In this document: positions 14,195 through 14,207 of the stretch, in pieces | Numbering within the stretch: the first letter of the stretch is position 1 | Layout: each line of letters opens with the position of its first letter | Assembly: GCA_036720245.1 (NCBI GenBank) | Contig: DAIMNI010000059.1 | Location: 1 to 14,207 of the forward strand | Direction of reading: 5' to 3' | DNA: 14,207 nucleotides | DNA from: JAAZMA01 sp036720245 | Lineage (GTDB): Bacteria; Bacillota; Clostridia; Tissierellales; Tepidimicrobiaceae | Made by a program: the position numbers and the translations under genes | Notes under the pieces: model-generated | What the model was told of the DNA's origin: nothing | What the model saw: only the letters and a program-made list of their open reading frames with translations | Database searches by the model: none

Positions 14195-14207
14195 AACAAA
14201 AGAAATC

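Overview
The window is AT-rich, with purine-rich AGGAGG-type ribosome binding sites, a secreted protein ending in SLH-like repeats and a PRD/PTS regulator. This points to a low-GC Firmicute, probably an anaerobic clostridial or Tissierella-like bacterium. The assignment is an inference from style and gene families; there is no rRNA or other marker to fix it. No tRNA, rRNA, CRISPR array, insertion sequence or integrase was seen.

Left third (1-6143): a promoter drives a three-gene envelope-signalling operon made of a TS-N/UBA-like membrane protein with a DUF4342-type segment, an OmpR-family response regulator and a sensor kinase. The genes overlap by 23 and 8 bases. A short palindrome (GGGGACAGTCCCC) forms the end of the kinase gene. 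Next comes a pair overlapping by ATGA: a YhfC-type intramembrane protease and a DUF3887-like lipoprotein. Then comes a 701-residue exported protein with two YcdB/YcdC (PepSY-like) repeats and SLH-like anchors. A bidirectional terminator closes this part.

Middle (6145-8280): an M18 aminopeptidase on the minus strand and a flavin-reductase-like protein on the plus strand share a divergent promoter region whose -35 boxes lie back to back in an inverted repeat. The flavin reductase gene ends in a long hairpin that carries a second copy of the GGGGACAGTCCCC palindrome.

Restriction-modification module (8281-10618): a DpnM/Dam-like adenine methyltransferase overlaps by 8 bases a putative PD-(D/E)XK endonuclease with a C-terminal winged helix. 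A strong promoter precedes them with a GATC site exactly between its -35 and -10 boxes, followed by a leader of about 170 bases. If the enzyme recognises GATC, as its specificity residues suggest, the module could sense its own methylation state. This is the most interesting hypothesis in the window.

Right part (10671-14207): msrB is followed by the decayed remnant of a class I mannose-6-phosphate isomerase gene with a large internal deletion, whose terminator is still present. Then come a MtlR/LicR-like PTS-controlled transcription regulator (HTH, two PRDs, EIIB-like, EIIA-like) and a coupled free-standing EIIA protein. The matching EIIB and EIIC genes probably lie just beyond the right edge.
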